DNA of 64,000 bases from Corythucha ciliata (taxonomy: Eukaryota > Arthropoda > Insecta > Hemiptera > Tingidae). Location: contig CM075937.1 of the NCBI GenBank assembly GCA_038030265.1, forward strand, positions 30,174,198 to 30,238,197, written 5' to 3'. The notes beneath the pieces were generated by a model that was given only the letters and a program-made list of their open reading frames with translations, did no database searches and was not told the origin of the DNA. A program made the translations under genes and the position numbers. The first letter of the stretch is position 1; every line of letters starts with the position of its first letter. Below are positions 1-10,834 of the stretch, piece after piece.

Positions 1-660
1 TGAAAGAGTTGTATTAATTGTTCGAATTAGCTAATTCACCTGCGAAACTTATTTTAGTAAGAGGAAAAACCCCACGAAATTTGGTTTGTAAAAGCGTGAA
101 AATCCGCAAAATTGGGGAAGGAAAAAACAAAAATCCGTTAAATTGGATTTTCAAGGTTCCAAGTTAAAAATACTTTGAAGACGAAAATGCCAAATAACAA
201 AATTTGTTCTAAACTAATCGAACCTGCAAAACTGATCTTCTAAATAGCTGAAGCCACGAAATTTGGGTTTTGAACAGGCAAATTTTACCTTGAATTGGGG
301 TTCCAAGCGAGCCAAGCCCACGAAATTCCCCTCTGAAAGAGCGAAAGCCCGTAAAAATGGTTTATGAAAGAGCAAAACTTATTTTGGTTTTTTAAAATGG
401 CGAACCCCACGAAATTCATTTTTTAAAAGCTTGAAAATCCGCGAAATTGAGGTAGCAAATGACGTTCTCGATGATCAAATTCTTTTCAAGTTCGTGGAAA
501 TACACTCTCAAGGATGAAATCGTCTTTAGGGAATAGAGCACAACTAGTTGAGCTCCGTTCAACTGAGCAGTGAGATGGGGGCCGATCGAGCATAAGAAGT
601 GACCTTTCTGGGGTACCACAAGGTTCCATACTTGGTCCACTGCTTTTCATTATATGCATA
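1..660. repeat. Degenerate ~33-36 bp repeat array, type C
   Basis: Irregular tandem monomers built around the phrase 'gcgaaattgg' plus a run of T and 'gagc' spacers, for example 'cccacgaaatttggt', 'aatccgcaaaattgggg' and 'cccacgaaattc'. Monomers drift strongly in sequence and length. The same family recurs near 3.4-4.6, 8.1-8.4, 25.3-26.5, 49.6-53.9 and 58.1-58.7 kb. No reading frame here looks coding. Confidence 0.7.
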
Positions 661-1926
661 AGTTAATGAAATGCAGCCGGAAGAGCGAAAATCCCGCAAG
701 AAGGCATTACAGTACAATACTCGGACGATGTGGGATTGGTGGGATTATGGACTAGGTCAGCAAATCCAGGATTTTTTGCGTGCTGAAAATGTGCTTATGA
801 ACTCGAGCGCCCTTAATTCGATTGAAGCGTGGCGTGCGACCAAAATTGGCTTTTCAAACATATCATTTCGATATTCCGATACATTTTTATTAACGAGTAA
901 CTTCCAAACCTTGGTCTTTTAGACAAAAGTATTTTCCTTGTTGGCATAGTCATAATCATAATCATAACATTCGCGGAATTTGTTGGCATAAATACAAAAA
1001 TACTTCATTTACTATTATACTGAAAGGCAGATGTTTCAATCACAAAATTATTGTCTGAATGTAAAGGGACATCTATTTGAAGGGAGGGAGAGGGAGACTG
1101 AGAAAGAGAGAGCGCGTTTTTTTTTGTTTCACTTCCCGAGGCGGTTTCAATCCAAGAATGAAAACAAGTTTTAAATGAATGCAATTATTGGGTGATTGCC
1201 GATACACCCCCCCCCCCTGTAAGAATTTAATGCCAAGTTAACAGTAGAATTCAACCGTCGACTCAAAAGAAAGAGAAAAAAAAGGGGGGGTGAGTACTCA
1301 CAACACTGAATAAAAACTGTTTCTCACGGCTTCGGTGGCTCTCTCTGTACTCTTAAAATTTCATCTCTCCCTCTCCCATGATTCCCTTGGTCCCTTTCCA
1401 AATCTGAAACAATTTGGTAAGTCTTATTCATTATAAAAGTGCTATCAAAATGATATCCTCTCTGACCTGGTAACATGAATTTCTTAATCCTAATGGCGGA
1501 CGAAAACGAACAGGGAGTGATTTCATCGGGTTTGTTACACCAAAATCTTAATTTTCTAACAACCTGGAAGGCTCAAAATTTTGCAAATTACGGGGCGCAG
1601 GCAAATAAATGCCATGAGCCTCTTAGATATGAAAAATGTTTAAACTATCTTCTGACAAGAATACAAAAATTAAGTATTTTTTTTTCAATTTTAACAAGAA
1701 GTTCCTACCTATTTATTTTGATTTGAGCAGAAAGAATGATTGCTCTTTCTCAGTCAAGTATGGTTTAAAAAAACCTTTGTTTTAAAGTTTCATCAAGTTG
1801 TAAGTTACATCAAGCTGTAACTTTCAGCTGTAAGTTTCATCACCGCAAGGTGAGGTTCAGTGTGGGATCAAACGTCCTGACTTCTTAATTCCGCTTTTTT
1901 CAGAAGACCGAGAATGGCCGCATTTC
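661..1926. other. Unassigned sequence with a poly-C tract and a possible poly(A) signal
   Basis: No coding, RNA or repeat family recognised. A C homopolymer of about 11 sits at 1206-1216 and a purine-rich GAGA stretch at 1083-1115. On the minus strand TTTATT at 1712-1717 reads AATAAA about 210 bp downstream of the stop codon of the neighbouring minus-strand gene, so this may be that gene's 3' UTR. Confidence 0.4.
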
Positions 1927-4900
1927 TTATTCGTAACGGTGTAAAATGTTTCTCAATAGTAATGTACGGCTAAACAAAAAGAAACAAACACAAATTAGGC
2001 CACCCCACAAGAAGGCCGAAATGAGTGCGTTCAAATATACCACGTCAGATGATGTTTCAGACGTTGTAGAAATCGTGGCGACGTCCTCGCTACTACACAC
2101 ACTAGAGTTGTCGTCTTTTTTACCCTTAAAGTTCGATTCTTCGACTTTAACAAACTCATCCTCATCCACCTTGAAATAGAGGCTCCTAACGTCTCGATCG
2201 GGAACGGGAGCGGCAACTGTTTCGTTGAACTCCTCAGAGGAAGGATTTAATCGATTTCCTGAAAATCGAGTTCGGGGAAGGACAGTTATTTATATGAATT
2301 GAACCAACTACTACAACACTTTACCAGTGATTCCAAGCATTTTTTCTATGCCTTCATTCGAAAAATCATGCTTGAGAGCAGGCACGTCTCTCAATTCCCT
2401 TTGAAGTATCGAGTCGAGTTCAGGCGCCTTGAGCGGTTCCATTCTCTGCCTCTTCTGAAAATAGCTAATTAAGTGAGAAAAAACTCCGAGATAAATAAAA
2501 AAAAATGTTTCTCACCGTGTGGGAGGATTCTCCAGGCCGTTTATCACGGACGCCCACGGACACGGGTAATATGTCTTCTTCGTCGAAGCTTCGTTGCGGC
2601 TTCATCTTGCCACCAAACGTCGAACGAGCGTTCAGAAGCTCCTCAAAATCACTCAGCGCCGATTCAATGTGGTTGGTTGGTTCACTGAATGAAAGAAAAT
2701 CGGAGGGTGGGGGGGCTTTAGTACAACTATGGAGATCTTGTTGGGATGTAATTGCGCAAGGGAAGATCTATCCACCAAAAGAAAAATGTCCTTTAACGCC
2801 GGTTTCATATACTGCTTGTCTCTTGGTCAGGAAAATCCTCAGCGCCCGCAATAGGCCTGCCACATTTACAATGCCGAACCAAAAGCCCACGTTACATTCC
2901 TCAGTGAGATACCCTCTAAACCAGACGTGAGTCTTCTTCCACCCCAAAACCCAGCATAGGCATAAGCATTATGGAGGGTATCGAACCCCCCCCCCCTGTG
3001 CAGCCCCCTTTCCGCATTGGCAACACCAATATCAAACGGAATGGCAAGAAAGTCTCAGTGCGTCACCTGGGTTTCCTTTAGACGCCAAGACACGCGCATC
3101 AACAAAAAAGTGTGAGAAGACTAGCAAGGCGGCAGCAACTGAATTCCATTTTAAAAGAAAAATCAGACTTAAGCCTCGTGTACTAATCGATAATCCGTCC
3201 GTCCACTGATGCTATAATGGGAGCGAAGAGTACAAGTCGATAAGAACAAAATGCCAAGGGCGGTGGCCGATCCCCTCCTAACGAACAAAAATCGTAATCC
3301 ATGAAATCGGTTTCACCGGACAGGCTAGGCTATAATTCGGAGCATTATTTTGGCTATTGCAATAATCAAACATAGACAGATTCGGCTCCTTCAATAACAA
3401 ATTCGTCGTGATTTTGTTTCTTTAAAACTCTCAATTACGCGCATTTTCACTCTTTTAAACCAAAATGTCAAGGATTTGACTTCTTCATAACCCGATTTTG
3501 TCGATTTTCGCTCTTTCGAAAACCGAAGTCCACGGATTTGGCTCTTCTCAAAATCAGTTTCGCTAATTCTACAAACTGATCTTTGGTGAGAAGTGTGGGG
3601 TTATTAGCCCTTTTGAGGTTTTTTTTTTTTTTTTGAGTCTCTGGGATGTACTGCACCTTCCTTGTGGCATTGCCTGAAAAATAGAATAAAAACTCAACGT
3701 TTGTAAAATTGAAGGTAGGTCGTTTTGGATGGCGAACTGGCCGTATTAAACTGAACATTCAAACTCGGGAATTGGATATTTGGGTAAGTAACCGAGAAAG
3801 CTGAAAAAGCAACCATTTAAAAACCGACTGTGGGTCAGTTCAGTGACCAGGAATGCCAATTTAACCGAATCTCAGTAATTGGGATTGGCCAGTGGAAACC
3901 TTACGAATTCGCCTTAAACCAATTTTTTAGGCACGAAACGTACTAGAACCGTCAAATTATGACTAATTACGTAGGATCTACTTAGGAAACCAACTTCCGT
4001 GGGTTTTGGGCCCTTTCAGAAACAAATTTAGCGGTTATAGCCCTTTGAAATTTTATTTCACAAAGGTTGGCTCATTCAGAAAAACAATTTCGCGGATTTG
4101 GATCCTTAAAAGCCCATCAAAACTGATTTACCTGTAGTAAAAAGCTATTTCGCGCGGACGCCTTCGTTAAAAACAAAAGTTGTAGGCCTTGGCTTTTTCA
4201 GAGACATTTTGCTGGTTTGGCTCTTTAAAAATCAATTTGGCGTAGTTGACCCTGAAACGCCCCAATTAGACGGATTTCGCACCTTTTCAAGTAGTTTTGT
4301 AGGGTTGGCTCGGCCCGAAAATGGTGGTTTTGCCTTCCTCAACTGGAAATTTCACCACTTCAAATACCGGCTGTTTGGATCCGTGAGGGTAATTTCACGA
4401 GGCTGGCAACTCAGAAAACAAGTTAAATTTACCGGTCTAGTTTTTATGACGGATCTATAAGTTTTTTGAAGTGCTGAATTTCCTGATTAGGCTGTTTCAA
4501 AAACCTAATTAGCATGATTCGGCTAATTTAAAAACTAAATTTAGAGATTTTGGCTGTCATAATTACCGAGCTCAGAATAAGTCGACTGATATTCCCGGGA
4601 ACTTCGAATTTGCCACTTTTTTATCACGCATTCCGTTAAATGAGGGCCAAATTACGGCAGAAAACTATGAATCTTGGCTGATTTGCCTTCTAAAATTGGC
4701 AATCCTGTGTGCTAATTTGACTATTCACTCAAGAATCGATTATAGATATCGAAGATTTGATTTTTTTGCCGAGGAACTTGCGTCTCTTTTCCAGAAACCG
4801 AGTATTCGAGTCTGTGGCCGATTACGCCACGAGTAATGAATCAATCCGGGGCTTTCGGTCATAAACCAAATCAATGGGGGCGGCTCAGAACCATCAACTG

Positions 4901-7900
4901 GAACTGAGCTTGCCTCCGGCTGGTTGAGGTTTCTTATTTAATCGTTCAATATATCCGGAAAAATTAGTGGGCCGGGAATTTTTCCTCCGAGTTCCCCTAT
5001 TTCACTCTATCAATTTGAAATATTCAACACGATCAATGAATGAAATAATGAACACAATTTGATCAATAAGACACTCGCTAAAACTCAAAATAATCGAAGA
5101 GAAACAAATCTTCGAATTCATCCTCGTCAATTTGTTTAAAAAATTTATTAAAAAATAACCAAATTGAATTTCGAAAAAATGGCCAGTTCATCGATGGGGA
5201 ATTTTGTTGTGGTCATTTTAAGCCATCATGAGAGAAAATCGGACTAAAATTCTGATAGGAGATAGGTTTGGGGCAAAAAAAGAGCTGAAACGCAATCCAA
5301 ACCTTAGCAACTGTACCGCTCAACAAATCTTATTCAAATTTTAGCAGCGTCTTCTGGGAACCTAGATGACGATTTTGAGCGATCGATCATCAACTTTTAT
5401 AATATTCTATTGGAATTAATTATAAGGGTCCAACCGTTTTTACTTCGAACACATTTGTTTTATCTTCCAAATCGCTCAACCAATCGTTTTCAAATTTTAC
5501 GGTGTACATCTAGAGATGAAGCCATCACTCGTCCAGATCTGTCGAGAAAAAAGTGGACGACGGACGGACGACAGACACCATACTGAAAATCAAGATTTAG
5601 GCGTTTTCGGGGTCCAGGAACACGAATAGTGTCAGCTGAAATTTTTTTTTTTCTCTAGCCATTACCAAACTTCTTTCCCTACGGGAACATGGAAGTAAAA
5701 ATGGCCAAACTGACTCTAAGCGGCCTAATAAGCAATGGATAAACGCTAAAGTATCAGTTTGCACTCCAAAAACGCCTAAATAGATTATCCTGCACTCAAA
5801 GTGGCAAAATCGACCATTCACGCGCCACAGCGGCCATTTCCGTTTTGGCTTGACGCCGGCTATTTACGCCCCATAAACGGCTAAACTGACTATTCACGCC
5901 CAGAAATTGCAGAAGAGACAATTCACGAGAAGTATCCAATTCCAGAATTCAAGTGTGAAGGAGCGCCTTGACTGTAAGTGTATTTTTAGTATCTTCGATA
6001 CAGGAATCGGATACCGCAATCTCAAGCGTGAAAACAGTCCAAGGGTTTAAAAAGCTTCACAAGCTCTATGTTTTCGTTGTGTGGTGTCTATGCAACCTAT
6101 CAAAATGCTTCATTTTTCGAGGGAATAAACTTGTTTGGTTGCATAGACTCCACACAAGCAAGTGGCGGCGGAAGTCAGCCGGCATTGGGGAAGCAAGAAT
6201 CTGAGCAGTTCAGATTTAACCCCCCCCCCCCCCGAGAAAATACCATTTTGCGAATCACTTATGCCTACATGTGCAAAAATACAATTCTTGAGGCAAAAAT
6301 TCCAAATCCTTCATCAAATTTACCGCCTTTTCATGAAATTCTCTTGTTTCTGGGTTAATTTTCCTGGGTTTGAGTCCTAAGGACACAGTTTTACTAGATA
6401 AATGACGTGTTATTTGTTATAAGCTAAATCGGGCTACATCGGCCATAAAATTGCGTATTCACACTATTCATAGCAGAAACTTAGTGTGAAAAAGCAAGAG
6501 TATGCCGTGAACAGTAGCGCACCGAGGTATGGCGAGGAGGGCGGACCGCCCAGGGCCATATATCAGAGAGGGCCCCCGAAAAGCTTAAATATCGAAAAAT
6601 GATGATTTTTTAGGTTCACGTTCATAGATTTAGGTAACTTGAAAAGGATTTTCGGTATACGATTGGACAGTGACTTGGCTCCTTTCGACGATTTTCACCC
6701 CATCCGACTTGGAGAATAGAACGTTAATGCATGCATGAAACTGTAGCCGTAGGAGCCTACGTTGTCTGTCTTCCCTCGTTGAGGTGCGTTAGAAACGAAC
6801 CGGTTTCGGCTGCGACGTTACTGGTGATCAGCAAACAGTGTGGCTAAATATTCGATCGAACCCACGAAAGCGCAATTCTGACGACTAAAATGTAGTAAAT
6901 TTGTGCTTTCTGGAAGCAAGTTCACGGCTAAAATAGAGAAAATACACTTATTCTCAAGTTTCTTTAGGTCCTCAAGCAGATAAAATTGAGAAGGAGCTCA
7001 AATGTGCCGATGTTGGGGCGAGTAGGCGGCAAAAAATTTGGAAAAATTGCTAATATTCGTGGCTAAAACTGCAAAAAACAGCGCTCATTCCTGGTTTCTC
7101 GATGCAACTTTCAGACCATAATTTAGAAAAAATCGCTGATTCTCGGTGTATAGTGGCAATTTTACGGCTAAATTGTACAAAAAAAACCGCTATTGTGCTG
7201 TTTTTGGGCCAAGTCCGCGGCTAAAAATCGTAACCTAGTCCGTCGATGAAATTGGGTAAAAGCGCTAAGTCACGAATAACCTGTAGGAAAAACGTTAATT
7301 TGCTGATAAAAATTAGAAAAATCACTTACTCGCGGATAAAATTGAGAAAACGCCAATCCGTATATTCTAAAGGATATTTCGAGGCTAAAACTAAGAAAAA
7401 GTGCTAATCCATAACTATATTGAAATGAAATGGCCAACGTGGGGCTAAAATGTAAAACAAACGCCTTACTGACGGCTAATATTAAAAAAATCACTAAGTT
7501 GCGCGGCTAGAAATAAGGAAAACTCTAAATTTCAGCTCAAATTGAGAAAAACAGGGCTAATTCGCGGCTAAAAATTGAGCAAAATGCTAATTTGTAGCAA
7601 AAATCGCTAATTCTTGGAATAAGACCCGCTTTATGAATAAATTGTTGATTAAATAGCAAACTTAAAAACTTCATTGTTTCATGATCAAATATTTCGCAAT
7701 GATCAGATGGTTCGTACTTCGTAGATGATTTGTCTTTAAATATCTTAATCAACAATTGAAAAAGTGGGTCTACAAATAATTTTACGTTCAAATTCAGAAA
7801 AGTGGTTATTCCCTGCTGAAAATTGAGAAAAAGCGCTAATTCGCGGATAAAATGGACAAAAATACCATTAAAGATTCAAAATTGAAAATACGCCGATTTT

Positions 7901-9446
7901 CGGCTTCTGAATGCAACTTATTCGTGGCTAAAAGTGAGAAAAAGCAATAATACAGAGCAGATACTAAGCGGCCTCATAGAGTTATCCACCCCAGACCCCG
8001 ATAGGTGTAGATCCGCCAGTGGCTGTGATATGTACTTTCCCCTCTGAGCCAAAATGCCCATTGATCACATTAAAAAATAATTTTCGAGGGGGTTAGTCTT
8101 TCAAAGCCCAAATTTCGTGGATTTGGATTCCAAAGAACCAAATTTCTTGGGTTTTGATTACCCGAAAAGACCAACCTGGAGGACGAAACAGTTGATTCCA
8201 GTCACATTTCTCTTCTTTATGATATTGAATGGCATTGTCTTGGTTAGAATTAACAGTTTTCACCCCTTTAAGCCGAAATTTCAAAGATTTGGCCCTTTGA
8301 AAAATAAATTTTGAAGGATTGATTTCCTCGAAATTGAAATATGATGGGTTGACTCATTAAAAAGTCATATTTGACGGGGTTCAAGATACCAATTTCACGG
8401 ATTCGGCACTAAGGGAACACAGCTATGGCTACAGATGTGACTGGTGAGCCCGATTCATGTTGTGGAAGGTGCGAGCGATAATTTTTAGGAGGCAAATTCA
8501 ACACGAAGCCATTTTTTTCTCCATTCCTCAAACATCGGATTGGGGGAGCGCTGCTCCCCCAACCAGACCATTGGGGGAGCATTCGCTGACCCTGAACCCC
8601 ACTTCCGACGCCACTGCACACAACGCAAACATAGAGCTTGTGAACTGGCTGTAAACGATTTTACGTAAAAAATATAAAATCTGATTGGCGTGTAAGCTCA
8701 TAAGCACAGCTTAGGGCTTAACGGAACTTTAACCTCAAATAGTCGACTCGGGCCCTTAGGGACCAACGCTTAGGTGGGTCGTCCACTGCAGGCTTAGCAG
8801 CAGCGAATTCCATTTATGTCTTTTTGTATGTACGCTCGATGTCGCTCGTTGTAGCGCCGCTCGAAAACGCTCCCAGTGGACGACCGGCCTTAAATTTCGA
8901 CGTCATTGACTCGGTTAGAGCAGGCAGGGGGGCAAACTTAGGTTACGTTACGTACACGCCTTACGTATAGTTGCCAGAGTTGCCTCTGTAAACAGGTCAT
9001 ACCGATTGAGTAGCGTCAAAGCTTCAAATTAAAAATTTTAAAAATAAAAAAAATCCGTGCAAGAAAGTTAGTACATAACGATAAACCAGGTGGAGAAGGG
9101 GTGGTAAATTCCTCTCATCACGCACACACCAGTGAAAGTGTCAACACTAATGCCCGTATTTATGAACGTTCCTTGACATGAAGGAACCCTTGAAATTCGT
9201 TAAAACAGATGGTTTTATTGAGAAAAAAAACTGTTCTCAACGGTTCCTTGACTCAAGGAGGCTTCAAGGAACGTTCATAAATACGGGCATTAGTTATTCA
9301 TTTCGCTTGCCCCAAAAATGTACCGTGACTAGAGTCAAAAAGTGTAATCCATGAAGCTACGGGCGTGCATGTTTGAACTTGCAGCTACTCAAACACCAAG
9401 AGAAGAACCAAATGACATAATAATCTCGTGTGAGCACTCACCTCAT
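1927..9446 (-). CDS. Tail-anchored membrane protein, family unknown (4 exons, 211 aa)
   Basis: Model on the minus strand: exon 1 9446-9442 (ATG AG), exon 2 2684-2516, exon 3 2454-2325, exon 4 2258-1927. All donors and acceptors are GT/AG (exon 1 donor GAG|gtgagt), phases match exactly, and the lengths sum to 636 nt with one stop. The protein begins MSEPTNHIESALSDFEELL, is hydrophilic and acidic with a serine/threonine-rich stretch, and ends in a single hydrophobic segment (around LNALISAFLWGGLICVCFF) followed by about 14 residues with basic charges, the layout of a tail-anchored protein. I do not recognise the family. Exons 2-4 are well supported; exon 1 lies across a 6.8-kb repeat-filled intron and rests on phase, donor quality and a good start context only. 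A likely minus-strand poly(A) signal is at 1712-1717. Confidence 0.6.
2685..3369. other. Proximal part of long intron, no recognised feature
   Basis: Lies between exons 2 and 1 of the minus-strand tail-anchored gene. It holds a C tract near 2988-2996 but no repeat block I can assign and no convincing exon. Confidence 0.4.
3370..4560. repeat. Type C degenerate repeat array inside intron
   Basis: Monomers with 'cgcggatttggctc', 'cacggatttggctcttc' and similar phrases separated by A/T runs, in the opposite orientation to the block at 1-660. Period is about 30-36 bp with heavy divergence. Confidence 0.6.
4561..5660. repeat. Probable dispersed repeat without clear ends
   Basis: No ORF of note. 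The stretch around 5510-5640 contains 'gacgacggacggacgac' and 'ggcgttttcggggtcc', wording typical of a non-coding interspersed repeat. I could not find termini or a target duplication, so the class is unknown. Confidence 0.3.
5690..5960. repeat. Degenerate ~32 bp repeat array, type B (inverse orientation)
   Basis: Monomers such as 'aatggccaaactgact', 'cgaccattcacgcgcc' and 'cggctaaactgactattcacgcc'. This is the reverse complement of the type B arrays at 36.0-36.7 and 47.8-48.1 kb ('gcgcgaatggtcagtttggcc'). Confidence 0.55.
6077..6157. mobile_element. 81-bp fold-back MITE, copy 1
   Basis: Terminal inverted repeats read GTGGTGTCTATGCAACC on the left and GGTTGCATAGACTCCAC on the right around a short A/T-rich centre. 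A second copy lies at 27171-27250 with the same centre wording ('aatgct(t/c)catttttt(c)gaggg'). Confidence 0.65.
6512..8021. mobile_element. Putative decayed hAT-like element carrying a type A array
   Basis: Starts CAGTAGCGCACCGAGGTATG (matching the reverse complement of 12975-12995) and may end at GATCCGCCAGTG. The flanking 8-mers GCCGTGAA and GCTGTGAT agree at six of eight bases, a weak duplication. The inside (about 6840-7960) is filled by ~30-bp monomers of the form 'gctaaaattgagaaaaacgctaattcgcg'. About 6723-6830 is interrupted by a partial copy of the MITE seen at 10259-10471. The boundaries are tentative; the array is clear. Confidence 0.4.
8093..8410. repeat. Type C degenerate repeat array
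   Basis: Monomers with 'aatttcgtggatttggattcc' style wording, for example 'caaatttcttgggttttgatt' and 'tttcacggattcggcac'. Short block inside the long intron of the tail-anchored gene. Confidence 0.5.
8773..8889. mobile_element. 117-bp MITE with TTA target duplication
   Basis: Left end GGTGGGTCGTCCACTG and right end CAGTGGACGACCGGCC are imperfect inverted repeats, flanked on both sides by TTA (8770-8772 and 8890-8892). A TWA duplication is the hallmark of the PIF/Harbinger superfamily. No ORF, so non-autonomous. Confidence 0.65.
9147..9293. mobile_element. 147-bp palindromic MITE
   Basis: Near-perfect terminal inverted repeats of about 30 bp (CTAATGCCCGTATTTATGAA on the left, its complement on the right ending CATTAG). 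The symmetry continues through the flanking TA, which would fit a TA duplication of the Tc1/mariner type, but the exact ends cannot be separated from the palindrome. Confidence 0.65.
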
Positions 9447-10258
9447 GGTTGCAAGAATTTCCTGGTTGACCCACCAATTGTCACAAGACGACCGCGATAC
9501 CCGCAACGTAAAATCGGGGACTGGTAATAATAATAATATAAAAATACGGATCACGAGCTTACAAAATGCGGTAGCAGTTACACCTCCTCCCGATAAAATA
9601 GCGACGGCATGAAAGAATTAGAAATATTTGGATCATAACCGGAGCATTCTTTTTGGTACCTCTCTGTTTAATTTTCTTATTCAAACAAGAAGAAAGTGGA
9701 CGTGCGGCAATTTACTTCTTCACTACATTGACGCGACACTTGCTGTGTGTTCAAATCGGTTCGGTTGAAAATTCGTGACTGACTACTGCTGAAATTGAAA
9801 TGCTGACCAGGCTTAACTTCATTCAACTGTTGCCACACACAACCGATGCAACAGCCAACAGCTGCTCAAAATTGAACGTCATTTCATTGCACAACAACAA
9901 CGTAGTGCCCCAGTTTTGAAGGCGTACGATTGGTAAACTTCTCTTATCTCTTCTAGTGAGGTCGTTAATGTGAAGTGAAAATAATTAGTTGACTTTTATC
10001 AGGACTATTTTGTTGGAACACCGTTCTGCAGACAGCAAGAACCATTGAACAGGCTACGGTGTGAGAGGGACGCGAGGAGCGGAAAACACTGCCAGACCAG
10101 GGAACTTATTACTCCGTTCCAGAACGGCGTCAAAATTTTCGGTTACGAATCAACGATTTAGTTTATTTTTTTTAAAAAAAAGTATCGAAGAGATAATTGA
10201 TATTGTTACTAAATTGTTAGTAACATCGCTTAAACTACGAGGCTTAGTAGAGGTAAGG
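9447..10258. promoter_or_regulatory. 5' flank of the minus-strand tail-anchored gene
   Basis: Low-repeat sequence upstream of the proposed start codon at 9446-9444. It would contain the 5' UTR and promoter of that gene if exon 1 is right. No TATA box or other defined site is claimed. Confidence 0.3.
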
Positions 10259-10471
10259 TAATGCATGCATAAACCTGTAGCCGTAAGAGCCTACATCTTA
10301 AGTCTTCCCTCGTTGAGGTGCGCGAAAACGATCCAGTTTTGGCTGCTCGCCATCTTCAGCGTACGGAAGTACAACTAAAACTGGGTTTCTACGCTGTTCT
10401 TACGCTGAAGAACAAGGGAAGACAGACAGATATGTATAGGCTCCTAAGGCAACAGCTTTATGTATGCATTA
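10259..10471. mobile_element. 213-bp fold-back MITE (TAATGCATGCAT family), intact copy
   Basis: Left end TAATGCATGCATAAACCTGT and right end ACAGCTTTATGTATGCATTA are inverted repeats extending about 55 bp ('ctacatcttaagtcttccct' against 'aagggaagacagaca'). Partial copies lie at 6723-6830 and, inverted, at 25185-25320. Confidence 0.7.
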
Positions 10472-10834
10472 TCGAAGAAATAACTTATTCAGTTTTTTGT
10501 TCCTTTAGTTTAGTCCGTTACTCCAGGACTAGGACAAAAGTGGAGAACATCCATTTGAATTACTGCAAGGCAAAGCCCTCATAAATCCCCCTATTTTCCC
10601 AAAGTTCCCAAAGGTCCCAAAGATGTTTAGACTTTGGAGACATAGTTGAGTGAATCTCCTTTGTAACACAGATTGATATAGTATTTCATCTTTGGGGGTT
10701 TCCCCACCAATTACAATGTCTACTATCTAGCTAAACGTTTTTTTGATTATTTTCTCACTTTTTAACTCTGTGACTACCAATCTCTCGTCATTTAACATGA
10801 TTGTGTTTTAGACGCCACTACACATTATATCGTG
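10472..10834. other. No recognised feature
   Basis: Unique-looking A/T-rich sequence between two mobile elements. No ORF, RNA gene or repeat assigned. Confidence 0.4.

Noticed and set aside
2473..2930. Plus-strand frames of 71 and 141 aa
   Set aside because: They lie over minus-strand exon 2 of the tail-anchored gene, whose phase and splice sites are coherent.
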